64,000 nt of DNA from Nocardiopsis suaedae (GCF_027706745.1 NZ_JAQFWP010000020.1:29346-93345), one strand, 5' to 3'. Positions 35,240 to 44,970 are shown, counted from the first letter of the stretch. Notes: a model not told the origin generated them from the letters alone. Translations and numbers: made by a program.

Positions 35240-38200
35240 TCAGTCCTCGTCGTCGCCTTCCAGGTCCCCCTCCAGGCGGAGGTACGTCTCCCGCAGGCGG
35301 TCCAAGACCTCCTTGTCGGGCTCGGCCCACAGGCCCCGGTCGGCCGCCTCCAGCAGGCGCTCGGAGATGCCCCGCAGCGCCCACGGGTTCGACTCCTCCA
35401 GGAACTCGCTGTTCTCCGGGTCGAACACGTACGTCTCGGCCAGCGTCCGGTACATCCAGTCGTCCACCACACCGGCCGTGGCGTCGTAGCCGAACAGGTA
35501 GTCCACCGTGGCCGCCAGCTCGAACGCTCCCTTGTACCCGTGGCGGCGCATCGCGGCGATCCAGCGCGGGTTCACCACGCGCGCGCGGAACACCCGGCGG
35601 GTCTCCTCCCCCAGGGTCCGGGTCTTGACCTGCTCGGGCACGGCCGAGTCGCCGATGTAGGCGGCCGGGGACTCGCCGGTCAGGCGGCGCACCATCGCCA
35701 CCATGCCGCCGTGGTACTGGAAGTAGTCGTCGGAGTCGACGATGTCGTGCTCGCGGGTGTCCTGGTTCTTGGCCGCCACCGAGATGCGGCGGAACGCGGC
35801 CTCCATGTCGGTGCGGGCCTCGGCGCCGTCCAGCCCGCGGCCGTAGGCGTAGCCGCCCCACACCGCGTACACCTCGGCCAGGTCGGCGTCGTCGCGCCAG
35901 TTCCGGGAGTCGATCAGCGGGAGCAGGCCCGCACCGTAAGCACCCGGCTTGGAGCCGAAAATGCGGGTGGTGGCGCGGCGCCAGTCGCCGTGCTCGGCGT
36001 GGTCGGCGGCCGCGTGGGCGCGGCAGAAATTGGACTCGGCGGGCTCGTCGAGCTCCGCCACCGCCGCGATCGCGTCGTCGATCAGCCCGATCACGTGCGG
36101 GAACGCGTCCCGGAAGAACCCGGACACACGCAGGGTCACGTCGACGCGGGGGCGGCCCAGCTCCTCCAGCGGCACCACCTCGAACCCGGTGACGCGGCGG
36201 GAGGCGTCGTCCCACACCGGGCGGCATCCCAGCAGCGCGAGCACCTCGGCGATGTCGTCGCCCTGGGTGCGCATGGCGGCGGTGCCCCACACGGTGATCC
36301 CCACCGAGCGGGGGTAGGCGCCGGTGTCGGCCAGGTGCCGCGCCACCAGCGAGTCGGCCAGCGCCTGGCCCACGTCCCAGGAGTTGCGCGACGGGATCGC
36401 CTTGGGGTCGACCGAGTAGAAGTTGCGGCCGGTCGGCAGCACGTTGACCAGCCCGCGGGTGGGCGACCCGGACGGTCCGGCGGGGATGTGCCCGCCGTCC
36501 AAGGCGTGCAGCACCGCGTCGATCTCGGCGCCGGTGGCGTCCAGGCGCGGCACCACCTCCTCGGCGGCGAACTCCAGCACCCGCACCATGTCGGCGACCG
36601 CCCCGGAGGCGGCACCGTCCTCCGCCCGGCCGTCGGTCGGCGCCCCTCCGAGCACCCCGGCGACGGCCGCAGCCGCCCCCTCCGGCGCCCAGCCGTCCTC
36701 CTCCATGCGCTCGACCATGCGCCGGGCCAGCGCCTCGATCAGGTCCACGGCGTCGGAGGCGGTGCGGGCGGGCCCCTCGGCCAGGGCCGTCAGCTCACCG
36801 GGGACCTCCACCCGGGCGCCCGGCTCCGCCAGCATCTCCTTCTCGTCGAGCCCGAAGCGGCGGGACAGCGCCGCGCGCAGCCCCGGCAGCGCCCCCACGC
36901 GGCCGCCCCACACCTGGGTGGCGCGCAGCACCGCGAGCACCAGGTTGACCCGCGCCTCCCCCTGCGGGGCGGCGCCCAGGATGTGCAGGCCGTCGCGGAT
37001 CTGCACGTCCTTGATCTCGCACAGGTAGCCGTCGACGTGCATGACGAAGTCGTCGAAGTCGTCCTCGCCCGGCATCTCCTCCTGGTGGAGGTCGTGGTGC
37101 AGCTCGGCGCTCTTGATCAGGGTCCAGATCTGCGCGCGCAGCGTCGGCGCCTTGTCCGGGTCGAGCTCGCTGACCATGGCGTACTCGTCGAGGAGCTGCT
37201 CCAGCTTGGCGATGTCGCCGTAGGTGTCGGCGCGCGCCATCGGCGGCACCAGGTGGTCGACCACGGTGGCGTGGCCGCGCCGCTTGGCCTGGGTGCCCTC
37301 GCCCGGGTCGTTGACGATGAACGGGTAGACCAGCGGCAGGTTGCCCAGCACCGCGTCGGGGGCGTCCTCGGCCGCCATGCCCAGGCCCTTGCCGGGCAGC
37401 CACTCCAGGGTGCCGTGCTTGCCCAGGTGCACCACGGCGTGGGCGCCGAAGCCGCCGTCCGACGGGGCGGCCTCCATCCACCGGTAGGCGGCCAGGTAGT
37501 GGTGCGACGGCGGCAGGTCGGGGTCGTGGTAGATGGCGATCGGGTTCTCGCCGAAGCCCCGCGGCGGCTGGATCATCAGCACGACGTTGCCGAAGCGCAG
37601 CGAGGCCAGCACGATCTCGGGGCGGCCGCGGGAGTCGTCGACGTACAGCTCACCGGGCGGGTCGCCCCAGTGGCCGCGGACCGACTCGCGCAGTGCCTCC
37701 GGCTGGGCCTCGAACCAGCGGCGGTAGTCGTCCAGGGGCACGCGCACCTCGGCGGCGGCGAGCTGCTCCTCGCTCAGCCACTCCACGTCGTGCCCGCCCG
37801 CGGCGATGAGGGCGTGGATGAGCGGGTCGCCGTCGTCCTCGCGGCGCCCCTCCTCCGGGGCGGGGACCCGCCACAGCGCGTCGTCGGCGCCCAGGTCGTA
37901 CCCGCGCTCGGCGAGCAGCCGGAACAGGCGCACCGCCGAGGCGGGGGTGTCCAGGCCGACCGCGTTGCCGACCCGCGAGTGCTTGGTGGGGTAGGAGGAG
38001 AGCACCACGGCCAGGCGGCGGTCGGGGTGCGGCACCGAGCGCAGGCGGGCGTGGGCCACGGCGATCCCGGCGATGCGGGCGGAGCGCTCGGGGTCGGCGC
38101 GGTAGACGGCGATGCCGCCCTCGCCGACCTCCTTGAAGGAGAACGGGACGGTGATCAGGCGGCCGTCGAACTCGGGGATGGCGACCTGCATGCCCGCGTC

Positions 38201-39037
38201 CATGGGGGTGAGCGCGGCGTCGGAGGCCTGCCACTGCTCGCGGGTGGAGGTCAGCACCAGGCCCTGCAGCACCGGAACGTCGAGGGCGGCGAGCGCTCCG
38301 GCGTCCCAGGCGTCCTCGTCGCCGCCGCCGCTGGCGTCGGCGGCGACCGCTCCCCCGGCGGCGAGCACCGTGGTGACCACCGCGTCGGCGCGGCCCAGCA
38401 GGGTGAACAGGCCGGGGGCGGTGTCGGCGTCCAGGCCGCGCAGGGACCCGGAGAAGACGGGCAGGGGGTGGCCCCCGGCGTCCTCGACCGCCCGGCACAG
38501 GGTGTCCACGAACCCGGTGTTGCCCGCCAGCTCGTGGGCCCGGTAGAAGACCACGGCGACGGTGGGGCGGCCCGGCTCGGGGGCCGGGTCGTCCTCGTCC
38601 CGCCAGGGCAGCCGGTGCACCCCGTACTCGGGCATCTTCTCCGGCGGGGCGAACCCGTCTCCGGTGAGCAGCACGGTGTCGGACAGGAACCGGGCGAGCT
38701 CGCGGAGGTTGCCCACGCCGCCCTCGGCCAGGTAGGCGTGGGCCTCGGTGGCCACGCCGGAGGCGACCGTGGACAGGGCGATCATCTCGGCGTCGGGGGC
38801 GGCCTCCCCGCCGAGGGCGACCAGCGGGACGCCGCTCGCGCGCAGCGCCTCCAGCCCTTCCTTCCAGGCCTCGCTGCCGCCGAGCAGCCGCACCACCGAG
38901 ACGTCGGCGCCGTCGAGCAGTGCGGGGACCTCGGAGGCGGGGGTGCGCGCCGGGTTGGCGGTCCGGTAGCCCGCCTCCGCGGCGCGCGCGGCGAGGAGTT
39001 CGGTGTCCGCGGTGGACAGCAGCAGGATCGTTGCCAC
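35240..39037 (-). CDS. cobN: CobN, large subunit of cobaltochelatase
   Basis: A 1,265-residue CobN-like chelatase subunit that binds the corrin and Co2+. HLGKHGTLEWLPGKG, NPIAIYHDPDLPPSHHYLA and GLHILGAAPQGEARVNL are strong family blocks, and the length fits. GTG 39,037 has AAGGG upstream; no ATG start is better placed. It is alone in its transcription unit and controlled by a B12 riboswitch. Its ATPase partner is probably the AAA+/VWA protein at 22.0-24.1 kb, because no separate CobS and CobT chelatase subunits are visible. Confidence 0.95.
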   Translation of the reverse strand: MATILLLSTADTELLAARAAEAGYRTANPARTPASEVPALLDGADVSVVRLLGGSEAWKEGLEALRASGVPLVALGGEAAPDAEMIALSTVASGVATEAHAYLAEGGVGNLRELARFLSDTVLLTGDGFAPPEKMPEYGVHRLPWRDEDDPAPEPGRPTVAVVFYRAHELAGNTGFVDTLCRAVEDAGGHPLPVFSGSLRGLDADTAPGLFTLLGRADAVVTTVLAAGGAVAADASGGGDEDAWDAGALAALDVPVLQGLVLTSTREQWQASDAALTPMDAGMQVAIPEFDGRLITVPFSFKEVGEGGIAVYRADPERSARIAGIAVAHARLRSVPHPDRRLAVVLSSYPTKHSRVGNAVGLDTPASAVRLFRLLAERGYDLGADDALWRVPAPEEGRREDDGDPLIHALIAAGGHDVEWLSEEQLAAAEVRVPLDDYRRWFEAQPEALRESVRGHWGDPPGELYVDDSRGRPEIVLASLRFGNVVLMIQPPRGFGENPIAIYHDPDLPPSHHYLAAYRWMEAAPSDGGFGAHAVVHLGKHGTLEWLPGKGLGMAAEDAPDAVLGNLPLVYPFIVNDPGEGTQAKRRGHATVVDHLVPPMARADTYGDIAKLEQLLDEYAMVSELDPDKAPTLRAQIWTLIKSAELHHDLHQEEMPGEDDFDDFVMHVDGYLCEIKDVQIRDGLHILGAAPQGEARVNLVLAVLRATQVWGGRVGALPGLRAALSRRFGLDEKEMLAEPGARVEVPGELTALAEGPARTASDAVDLIEALARRMVERMEEDGWAPEGAAAAVAGVLGGAPTDGRAEDGAASGAVADMVRVLEFAAEEVVPRLDATGAEIDAVLHALDGGHIPAGPSGSPTRGLVNVLPTGRNFYSVDPKAIPSRNSWDVGQALADSLVARHLADTGAYPRSVGITVWGTAAMRTQGDDIAEVLALLGCRPVWDDASRRVTGFEVVPLEELGRPRVDVTLRVSGFFRDAFPHVIGLIDDAIAAVAELDEPAESNFCRAHAAADHAEHGDWRRATTRIFGSKPGAYGAGLLPLIDSRNWRDDADLAEVYAVWGGYAYGRGLDGAEARTDMEAAFRRISVAAKNQDTREHDIVDSDDYFQYHGGMVAMVRRLTGESPAAYIGDSAVPEQVKTRTLGEETRRVFRARVVNPRWIAAMRRHGYKGAFELAATVDYLFGYDATAGVVDDWMYRTLAETYVFDPENSEFLEESNPWALRGISERLLEAADRGLWAEPDKEVLDRLRETYLRLEGDLEGDDED

Positions 39038-39094
39038 GCGTGGCCCTTCGTGTCGAGCCGGGGTCCGCGCCCCGGTACCGAGCGGTCTCCAGGC

Positions 39095-39265
39095 GCCGCG
39101 GAGTCTCCTGGCTCGGGCGTCGACGCCCGTCCCCGTGCCTTCCCGCCGGTGGGACCGGCAGTGGCCTGCGTCGGGGCGGGCTCCTCCCTCACAGTTGCGG
39201 GACAGCCACGGCTTCGCACCCCGCCCGGGCGGGGGTCCGTGTTCCTCAGCGGCGCAGCCCCATCT
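39095..39265 (-). promoter_or_regulatory. Cobalamin riboswitch upstream of cobN
   Basis: On the minus strand: GGGTGCGAAGCCGTGGCTG, then CGCAACTGTGA (39,199-39,189), a GGCGGGAAGGCACGG element, and the B12 box AGCCAGGAGACTC (39,113-39,101). The box ends 64 bases before the cobN start codon. Confidence 0.92.
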
Positions 39266-39340
39266 TCGCAGAAGCGTCGGGACCGGGCCCGGCCAGGGTT
39301 GTACGCCCCGGCCCGGCCGGGGGTTTGCGACAATCGGCGC

Positions 39341-39883
39341 ATGACCCAATACCCCCAACCCCCCATGGGCCCGGACGACCCGTACGGCAGTCCGGCCGAC
39401 CAGGGCTACGGCGCGCACCAGCCCTATCCCGGAGAGGGGTTCCCCCAGTCCCACGGCGAGATCGTCCCCGCCGGCACGGGCGGGTGGGACGCCCTCCCGC
39501 AGCAAGCGTCGGCCGAGCCGATCCTCACCTCCATCGGGGACATCTCCATCACGCGGAGCGAGGTGATCACCCCATCGGGCCGGTTCCCCGTCCAGGGGGC
39601 GATGTGGACGGTGACCGACATGAGCCACGTGGAGGAGAAGCTCTCCACGACCGGGCTCGTGCTGACCATCGGCTCCATCGTGCTGTTCATCTGGTTCTGC
39701 GGGCTGGGCCTGCTGGGCCTGTTCTTCCTGACGATGAAGGAGAAGGTGACGACCGGCAACATCCAGGTGTCGGTGACCAGCGGCAGGGCGCAGTACGCGA
39801 CGGTGATCCCGGCGCGTGGGCCGGAGACCATGCACCAGGTCACCCAGCAGGTGAACTACGTCCGGTCGCTGTCGGCGATGTAA
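39341..39883 (+). CDS. Small membrane protein of unknown function
   Basis: A 180-residue protein. The first 50 residues are Pro/Gly/Tyr-rich, then a compact segment, then one long or two short membrane helices (about residues 104-131, STTGLVLTIGSIVLFIWF and onward) and a polar C-terminus ending RSLSAM. No ribosome site precedes ATG 39,341, while GACAAT lies seven bases upstream, so the mRNA may be leaderless. Not recognised; the arrangement resembles actinobacterial SHOCT-free membrane proteins of the cell envelope. It diverges from the cobN riboswitch. Confidence 0.7.
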   Translation: MTQYPQPPMGPDDPYGSPADQGYGAHQPYPGEGFPQSHGEIVPAGTGGWDALPQQASAEPILTSIGDISITRSEVITPSGRFPVQGAMWTVTDMSHVEEKLSTTGLVLTIGSIVLFIWFCGLGLLGLFFLTMKEKVTTGNIQVSVTSGRAQYATVIPARGPETMHQVTQQVNYVRSLSAM

Positions 39884-39906
39884 GGCACCACGGGGCGGCG
39901 GAGGCC

Positions 39907-39943
39907 GGTCGTGCCGCCCCGGCGGGGCGGGAGCGGCACGACC
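39907..39943. terminator. Bidirectional hairpin terminator
   Basis: GGTCGTGCCGC and GCGGCACGACC form a perfect 11-bp stem with a 15-base loop, between two convergent genes. Confidence 0.68.
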
Positions 39944-39972
39944 GCACCTCAGGTGGTGCGCCCAGGGACCGC

Positions 39973-40566
39973 TCAGGAGCGTGGGCCCGGGGCGTCGGCG
40001 CGGGTGAGCCGGTCGATGACGGTCTCACGGACGAAGGGCGCCAGGGGGCGCCCGTCGGCGGCCTCCTCCAGGGCGGCGAACTCCTCATCGGAGAAGGCCA
40101 CACTGAGGGTGTTCCCGGCGCCGCGCACCTGGGACAGGCCGAGCATCCGGCGGTGGACGCGCTCCAGGGCCTCGGCGGGGAGGGGGCCGTAGCAGGCCTC
40201 CAGGCGGCCGAGCCAGTCGCGCATCTCGCTCCAGCGGGCGTAGCGCCCGGCGATGACGTACAGGTAGGAGCCCACGGTCCGCCCGTGCGCGGCGCGGCGG
40301 AGCTCGGCGTGGGTCATGGGGTCGAGGTCGAGGACGACCCGGTGCTCCGGCGCGGGGGCGTCTGGGCCGGGGGCAGGAGCGGGGCCGTCGGATGCGGCGT
40401 CCTCCGCGCAACGGAGGGACGTGTCGCCCCCGTCGGTGCCCGGCGAGGCGGGGCCGCCCGCCGGAGCCTGCGGGGCGGCCTGATCCGGTGACGTGTCCGG
40501 GCCGTGGCCGGGCTCCGGGCCGGGCTCCCGGTTCCGTTCCGTCGCGGTGGTGGGTTCGGCGCTCAT
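39973..40566 (-). CDS. Hypothetical protein with disordered N-terminus
   Basis: A 197-residue protein. Residues 1 to about 85 are Pro/Gly/Asp-rich and probably disordered. The C-terminal half is folded and helical: EHRVVLDLDPMTHAELRRAA, YARWSEMRDWLGRLEACYG, and NTLSVAFSDEEFAALEEAA resemble antitoxin-like or ribbon-helix-helix DNA-binding segments appearing twice, which would suit a plasmid-type regulator. ATG 40,566 has GGAGG upstream. Family not recognised. Confidence 0.7.
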   Translation of the reverse strand: MSAEPTTATERNREPGPEPGHGPDTSPDQAAPQAPAGGPASPGTDGGDTSLRCAEDAASDGPAPAPGPDAPAPEHRVVLDLDPMTHAELRRAAHGRTVGSYLYVIAGRYARWSEMRDWLGRLEACYGPLPAEALERVHRRMLGLSQVRGAGNTLSVAFSDEEFAALEEAADGRPLAPFVRETVIDRLTRADAPGPRS

Positions 40567-40823
40567 GGGGACCTCCGTGGTCACGGGCCGAGGGAACCTC
40601 CGGACGCGTGTCCGGAGGGCGTGGCGGCCGCATTCCCTCGAGGGCCGTTCGCGCGCTGCACGTGTCCATCCAGGCCCGTGTCCCCGGTCCGCCACCGGTC
40701 GGGAACCACGGTAGGGCGGGGCGGCGACATTCCGCCACCCGTTGTCCACAGGCCCCGCCCGAGCCGGACACGCCCCCGCCGAGGCCGTGCGGGAACGTCG
40801 GAGTCGGCGGCTAATGTTCCGCC

Positions 40824-41204
40824 ATGGTCCAGGTCACGGCCGCACCCGACTGCGGCAACGCCCCCAAGAAGCAGGTGCTGCGCGACGTCACGGTCGCGCT
40901 GGCGGAGCGCGATACGGAAAAGCTGCTGTCGGCCGTCGCCGACGACGTCGAATGGGAGATCGTCGGGCGGCGCACCGTCCACGGCAAATCCGGTTTCGCC
41001 GCCGCGGTCACAGCGGCCGCCGAACGGCAGGCGGAGACGCTCCGGCTGGACAGCATCCTCACCCACGGCAGCGAAGGGGCGGTCGGCAGCCGCATGGGAT
41101 TCCCTGGCGGAGGCGGGATGCGCTGCTGCGACGTCTACGCCTTCAGCGGCCACGGCAAGACCGCGAAGATCAAGCGCATCACGTCCTTCTGGATCGAAGC
41201 CTGA
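40824..41204 (+). CDS. SnoaL/NTF2-like small protein
   Basis: A 126-residue NTF2-like fold protein: LRDVTVALAERDTEKLLSAV, DDVEWEIVGRRTVHGKSGF and the C-terminal KIKRITSFWIEA follow the usual helix and strand order. Such domains bind or isomerise small ligands. There is no ribosome site; TAATGT (40,812-40,817) lies six bases before ATG 40,824, pointing to a leaderless mRNA. Substrate unknown. Confidence 0.78.
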   Translation: MVQVTAAPDCGNAPKKQVLRDVTVALAERDTEKLLSAVADDVEWEIVGRRTVHGKSGFAAAVTAAAERQAETLRLDSILTHGSEGAVGSRMGFPGGGGMRCCDVYAFSGHGKTAKIKRITSFWIEA

Positions 41205-41225
41205 GCGGCGGCACGCCGCCGCCGA

Positions 41226-41255
41226 CGGCGCCGGGTCGGGCGTGACCCGGCGCCG
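41226..41255. terminator. Bidirectional hairpin terminator
   Basis: CGGCGCCGGGTC and GACCCGGCGCCG form a perfect 12-bp stem with a six-base loop, between the convergent SnoaL-like and cobQ genes. Confidence 0.7.
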
Positions 41256-41263
41256 GAAGGCCG

Positions 41264-42793
41264 TTACAGCGGCGGCCCGGCCGGAGGGATGACCGGCAGG
41301 CCCTCCGGCGCCCCCTTCTCCAAGAGGCGCCAGACGGCGTCGGTGTCCATGTGGTCCTCGACCAGGTCGCCGAGGGCGTCCAACCGCGAAGCGCGCGCCT
41401 CGGCGAAGTCGGTGTCGGGGGCAGGGTGGAAGTCCCGGCCGGCCGTCCGCGCCACGTCGGCCAGCAAGGCCCGCCGGAAGGCGTCGTTCTCCAGGGCTCC
41501 GTGCCACGTGGTGCCCCACACCGCCCCCGAGCGGCAGCCGTCGAGGAACGGCCGCGGCGCCTGGGCACCCTCCCAGTCGACCTCCGCCACGCCGTGGTGG
41601 ATCTCGTAGCCCACCACCTCCTCCCCGTAGGCGGTGCCGCGCGGGCGGCCCAGGGTCTTCTCCTTCGCGAACCGCACTCCGACCGGCAGCAGCCCCAACC
41701 CGTCGACGCTCCCCGCGCCGGACTCCACCTCGTCGTCGATGCGCCGCGCCAGCATCTGGTACCCGCCGCAGATGCCCAGCACCGGCAGGCCGCGCCGGGC
41801 GCGCTCGACCACCGCCCGGTCCAGTCCGCGCTCGCGGAGCCACGCCAGGTCCGAGACGGTGGCGCGGCTGCCGGGCAGCACGACGAGGTCGGCGTCGTCC
41901 AGCTCGTGGGCCCCGGTGACGAAGCGGACGTCGACCCCGGGCTCCACGGTCAGCGCGTCGATGTCGGTGAAGTTGCTGATCCGAGGGACGCGGACCACCG
42001 CGACCCGCAGGGAGCGGCCGCCCACCGGGGCCTGCGCGGGGCCGCGGTCCACGCTCAGCGCCAGGGAGTCCTCCACGTCCAGCCAGAGCCCGTCGAGCCA
42101 GGGCAGCACCCCGTGCACCGGGCGGCCGGTGAGCCCGCGGACCATCTCCCGGCCGGGCTCCAGCAGCTCGGGCGCGCCCCGGAACTTGGTCACGACGAAG
42201 CCCGCGACCAGCGCCTGGTCCTCGGGTTCGAGCAGCGCCAGAGTGCCGTACATGGAGGCGAACACGCCGCCCCGGTCGATGTCCCCGACGACCAGCACCG
42301 GCAGGTCGGCGGCGCGGGCCAGGCCCATGTTGGCGATGTCGCCGGCACGCAGGTTGATCTCTGCCGGGCTGCCCGCGCCCTCGCAGATCACGGCGTCGTA
42401 GGCGGTGCGCAGCTCGGCCAGGGACGCGGCGGCGACCTCCCTCAGGCGGTCCCGGTAGTCCCGGTAGCCCACCGCGTCGGCCTCACCCACCGGGCGGCCG
42501 CGCACGACGACCTGGCTGGTGCGGTCGCCGCCGGGCTTGAGCAGCACGGGGTTCATGGCGGCGGACGGTTCGATGCCCGCGGCGGCGGCCTGCATGGCCT
42601 GGGCGCGGCCGATCTCGGCGCCGTCGGGCGTCACCACCGAGTTGAGCGACATGTTCTGCGCCTTGAAGGGGGCGACCTTCACCCCTTGGCGGGCCAGCCA
42701 ACGGCACAGGCCCGCGGCGACGACGCTCTTGCCCGCGTCGGAGGTGGTGCCCGCGACCAGCAGTGCCGGGGCCTGCCCGGCGCTCCCGGTCAC
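41264..42793 (-). CDS. cobQ: CobQ, cobyric acid synthase
   Basis: A 509-residue glutamine-dependent amidase that amidates the b, d, e and g side chains. The P-loop domain has [19 protein letters not shown] and [31 protein letters not shown] is diagnostic. The glutamine amidotransferase domain has [14 protein letters not shown] and the nucleophile in [12 protein letters not shown] 42,793 overlaps the cbiB stop by four bases (GTGA), so the two are co-translated. Confidence 0.95.
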   Translation of the reverse strand: MTGSAGQAPALLVAGTTSDAGKSVVAAGLCRWLARQGVKVAPFKAQNMSLNSVVTPDGAEIGRAQAMQAAAAGIEPSAAMNPVLLKPGGDRTSQVVVRGRPVGEADAVGYRDYRDRLREVAAASLAELRTAYDAVICEGAGSPAEINLRAGDIANMGLARAADLPVLVVGDIDRGGVFASMYGTLALLEPEDQALVAGFVVTKFRGAPELLEPGREMVRGLTGRPVHGVLPWLDGLWLDVEDSLALSVDRGPAQAPVGGRSLRVAVVRVPRISNFTDIDALTVEPGVDVRFVTGAHELDDADLVVLPGSRATVSDLAWLRERGLDRAVVERARRGLPVLGICGGYQMLARRIDDEVESGAGSVDGLGLLPVGVRFAKEKTLGRPRGTAYGEEVVGYEIHHGVAEVDWEGAQAPRPFLDGCRSGAVWGTTWHGALENDAFRRALLADVARTAGRDFHPAPDTDFAEARASRLDALGDLVEDHMDTDAVWRLLEKGAPEGLPVIPPAGPPL

Positions 42794-43839
42794 CGCCGCC
42801 CCCCGGGGATGGCGGCGACCGCGGCGGCGACGGCGGCCGCCCCGGTGTCCACGCCGCGCGCGAGGGCGACGGCGCGGCGGATGTCGGCGGGCTCCGGGTG
42901 GCGGCCCTCCCCCAGTTCGGGGCGGTGCTCCACGCGGTCGCCATACCGGTTGGTGCCGCCCAGACGCAGGTCGAGGGCGCCCGCGAAGGCCGCCTCGCAC
43001 CGGCCGGAGTTGGGGCTGGGGTGGCGGTCGCCGTCGCGGGCGGTGATGCGCAGCGCGCGGCGCGGGCTTCCGCCGACGACGGGGGCGGCGGCGCACGCCA
43101 GCAGCGCGGTCAGCCGGGAGGGGGCCCAGTTCGCCAGGTCGTCCAGGCGAGCGGACGCGGCGCCGAAGCGCTCATAGCGCTCGGAGCGGTGGCCCACCAT
43201 CGCATCAAGAGTGTTGGCGGCGCGGTAGCCGAGCAGGCCGGGCAGGCCGAGCAGGGCGCCCCACACGAGGGGGCCGACGACGGCGTCGGAGGTGTTCTCG
43301 GCGACGGACTCGACCGTGGCGCGGGCGATGCCCTTCTCGTCCAGGACGGAGGGGTCGCGGCCGCACAGGCCGGGCAGGCGGCGGCGGGCCTCGTCGAGGT
43401 CGCCGGACTCCAGGGCGTCCGCGATGGACTCGGCCTCGCGGGCGAGCATGGCCCCGCCCAGAGCCGCCCAGGTGGCCCCCGCAGTGGCCGCGGCGCGTCC
43501 TGTCGGCCCCGTCGCACGCTCAAGGGCGGCACCGAGCCCGGTGGCCGCCCCGACCGACAGGGCGGCGAAGAGAGCGCCGCGCGCGCGGGACGGCCGGTAG
43601 AGGACCTGCTCAAGGCGGGCGGCGGCGGAACCGAAGAGGGCGACGGGGTGGCCGCGCCGTGGGTCGGGGACCAAGCGGTCGAGCACGGTTCCGGCGATGA
43701 GCCCGGCCGATGTCGGCCATGCCGAACCGGCGCGCGCCACGGGAGCCGAGGGCTCAGCGGCATCAGCGGCGCAGGTGGGCGGACCTTCGGTGCGGGATCG
43801 AGGCGAAGTCACGGGCACAACCGTAGCGCCGCCGGTCAT
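42790..43839 (-). CDS. cbiB: CbiB, adenosylcobinamide-phosphate synthase
   Basis: A 349-residue membrane protein joining aminopropanol phosphate to cobyric acid. [35 protein letters not shown] and [22 protein letters not shown] are the family blocks, and several hydrophobic helices are visible. The first 40 residues are a non-conserved extension; the ATG at 43,839 is the first, and a downstream GTG is possible. First gene of the cbiB-cobQ unit. Confidence 0.93.
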   Translation of the reverse strand: MTGGATVVPVTSPRSRTEGPPTCAADAAEPSAPVARAGSAWPTSAGLIAGTVLDRLVPDPRRGHPVALFGSAAARLEQVLYRPSRARGALFAALSVGAATGLGAALERATGPTGRAAATAGATWAALGGAMLAREAESIADALESGDLDEARRRLPGLCGRDPSVLDEKGIARATVESVAENTSDAVVGPLVWGALLGLPGLLGYRAANTLDAMVGHRSERYERFGAASARLDDLANWAPSRLTALLACAAAPVVGGSPRRALRITARDGDRHPSPNSGRCEAAFAGALDLRLGGTNRYGDRVEHRPELGEGRHPEPADIRRAVALARGVDTGAAAVAAAVAAIPGGRR

Positions 43840-44065
43840 GGGGCCCGAAGCGAGGCCGACCGGTTCGCCGCGCCCCAGGGGTCTCCCCTCGTCGACGGCC
43901 TCCGACCACGCCTCGGCCCCACTCGCCCCACAGGGCCTCAGATGTGTCCGGGATCGGCCAAATCCTCGGCAAGCCGGGTTTCCCCCTGCCCCGGCACGAG
44001 CATCCCCGTCTCCCCCTCCGCCGACTCCCCCGCCGGATGGAAGCGCGGACGGGAGAGGAGGGAGG

Positions 44066-44125
44066 ATGGGCGTCCTAGCGGCCCTGAACTGGCTGGCCTC
44101 GGCCGGTGTGTTCTGGGTCTTCTGA
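44066..44125 (+). CDS. Possible 19-residue membrane micropeptide
   Basis: MGVLAALNWLASAGVFWVF, a hydrophobic peptide long enough to cross a membrane once. The sequence GGAGAGGAGGGAGG runs directly up to the ATG, an unusually strong ribosome site although very close, and a hairpin follows 16 bases after the stop. No family is recognised. Evidence is positional only. Confidence 0.35.
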   Translation: MGVLAALNWLASAGVFWVF

Positions 44126-44140
44126 GGCCGCAGCGGCCGG

Positions 44141-44165
44141 CCGCCCGGTCACCGCGGCCGGGCGG
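44141..44165 (+). terminator. Hairpin after the micropeptide
   Basis: CCGCCCGG and CCGGGCGG are perfect complements with a nine-base loop. Confidence 0.45.
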
Positions 44166-44235
44166 TTCCGGCTCGCCGCGCAGGGCCGCGACACCCGCCA
44201 CCCCGCCACCGACTTCGCGAAACGCGCCGAGGGTG

Positions 44236-44352
44236 CACCACACGCGGGGTTAATCACGGGTAACGTGTGGTGAGAAGCCGATAGCAGTCGATTTGGCGGA
44301 GCCCGCGTGGTAACGAGACGCAACTACGAATGTCCGTAGTTGTTATATTTTT
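44236..44352 (+). ncRNA. Possible structured small RNA with intrinsic terminator
   Basis: A 9-bp hairpin, CACCACACG (44,236-44,244) with CGTGTGGTG (44,264-44,272), is followed 48 bases later by an intrinsic terminator, CAACTACG (44,321-44,328) with CGTAGTTG (44,335-44,342), then TTATATTTTT. This is the only hairpin with a T-run I found in the window, and no plus-strand gene ends just before it. The remaining 44,166-44,533 interval holds the tRNA promoter region and an imperfect GACATC/GATGTC repeat. Confidence 0.35.
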
Positions 44353-44533
44353 GCCCGACCATGGGTGACATCGACCGAATACCGTAGGATGTCGCCCCGA
44401 GGTCGACGGCAGGCCGCGATACGGGCCCCGCCCCCGATCGCAGGACCACGGGCCACGCCCCGCCCCAGCGCCCTGCGACCCTGCAGGCAGCCCCGGCGTC
44501 GTCGCCTGTCGCACCGCGACACAATTGAATCGG

Positions 44534-44606
44534 GCACCCGTAGCTCAGTGGATAGAGCACCGGACTTCTAATCCGACGGTCGCAGGTTCGAATCCTGCCG
44601 GGTGCG
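44534..44606 (+). tRNA. tRNA-Arg (TCT anticodon)
   Basis: Acceptor arms GCACCCG (44,534-44,540) and CGGGTGC (44,599-44,605) pair perfectly; the D arm starts TAGCTCAGTGGATAGAGCA, the anticodon loop is CTTCTAA and the T arm holds GGTTCGAATCC. The terminal CCA is encoded at 44,607-44,609. The anticodon TCT reads AGA/AGG. It marks the left boundary of the apparent island. Confidence 0.97.
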
Positions 44607-44609
44607 CCA

Positions 44610-44970
44610 GCATAACCCCAGGTCAGACGGCTACACACGGCCTATACGGGCCTGGGGTCCACCCCATCTCGGGCTCGTCGTTCGCTCCCCGGAGCGGACC
44701 CAGCTCTGAAGAGGCCCTCCCACCACCGGGCACACCAGTACGCCCCGGGGCCGCCCCACGCCCCGCCCGGAACCCCCGGCGCCCCGGGCACGGATCCACC
44801 CCACAGCGTCCGCTCCCCCACCGCACGGGCACCAGTCACAACAAGGGCCCCGGAATCGGCCACCAGCCCGGGGCCTACACCCGCCCCGTGACAACACAGG
44901 GCGGCCCCGCACCGGGCGCCCACACCCGGCACAGGGCCGCCCGCAACCGGGCCCCTACCCGGTCGCGCCG
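44610..44970. other. Gene-free stretch after tRNA-Arg
   Basis: I see no supported gene, RNA or repeat in this GC-rich 361-base interval. It separates the tRNA from the decayed transposase and probably belongs to the island. Confidence 0.4.

Noticed and set aside
35540..39883. Very long plus-strand open frame opposite cobN.
   Set aside because: It is antisense to a well-matched CobN. High third-position GC keeps the opposite frame open; only the last part (39,341-39,883) is a real gene.
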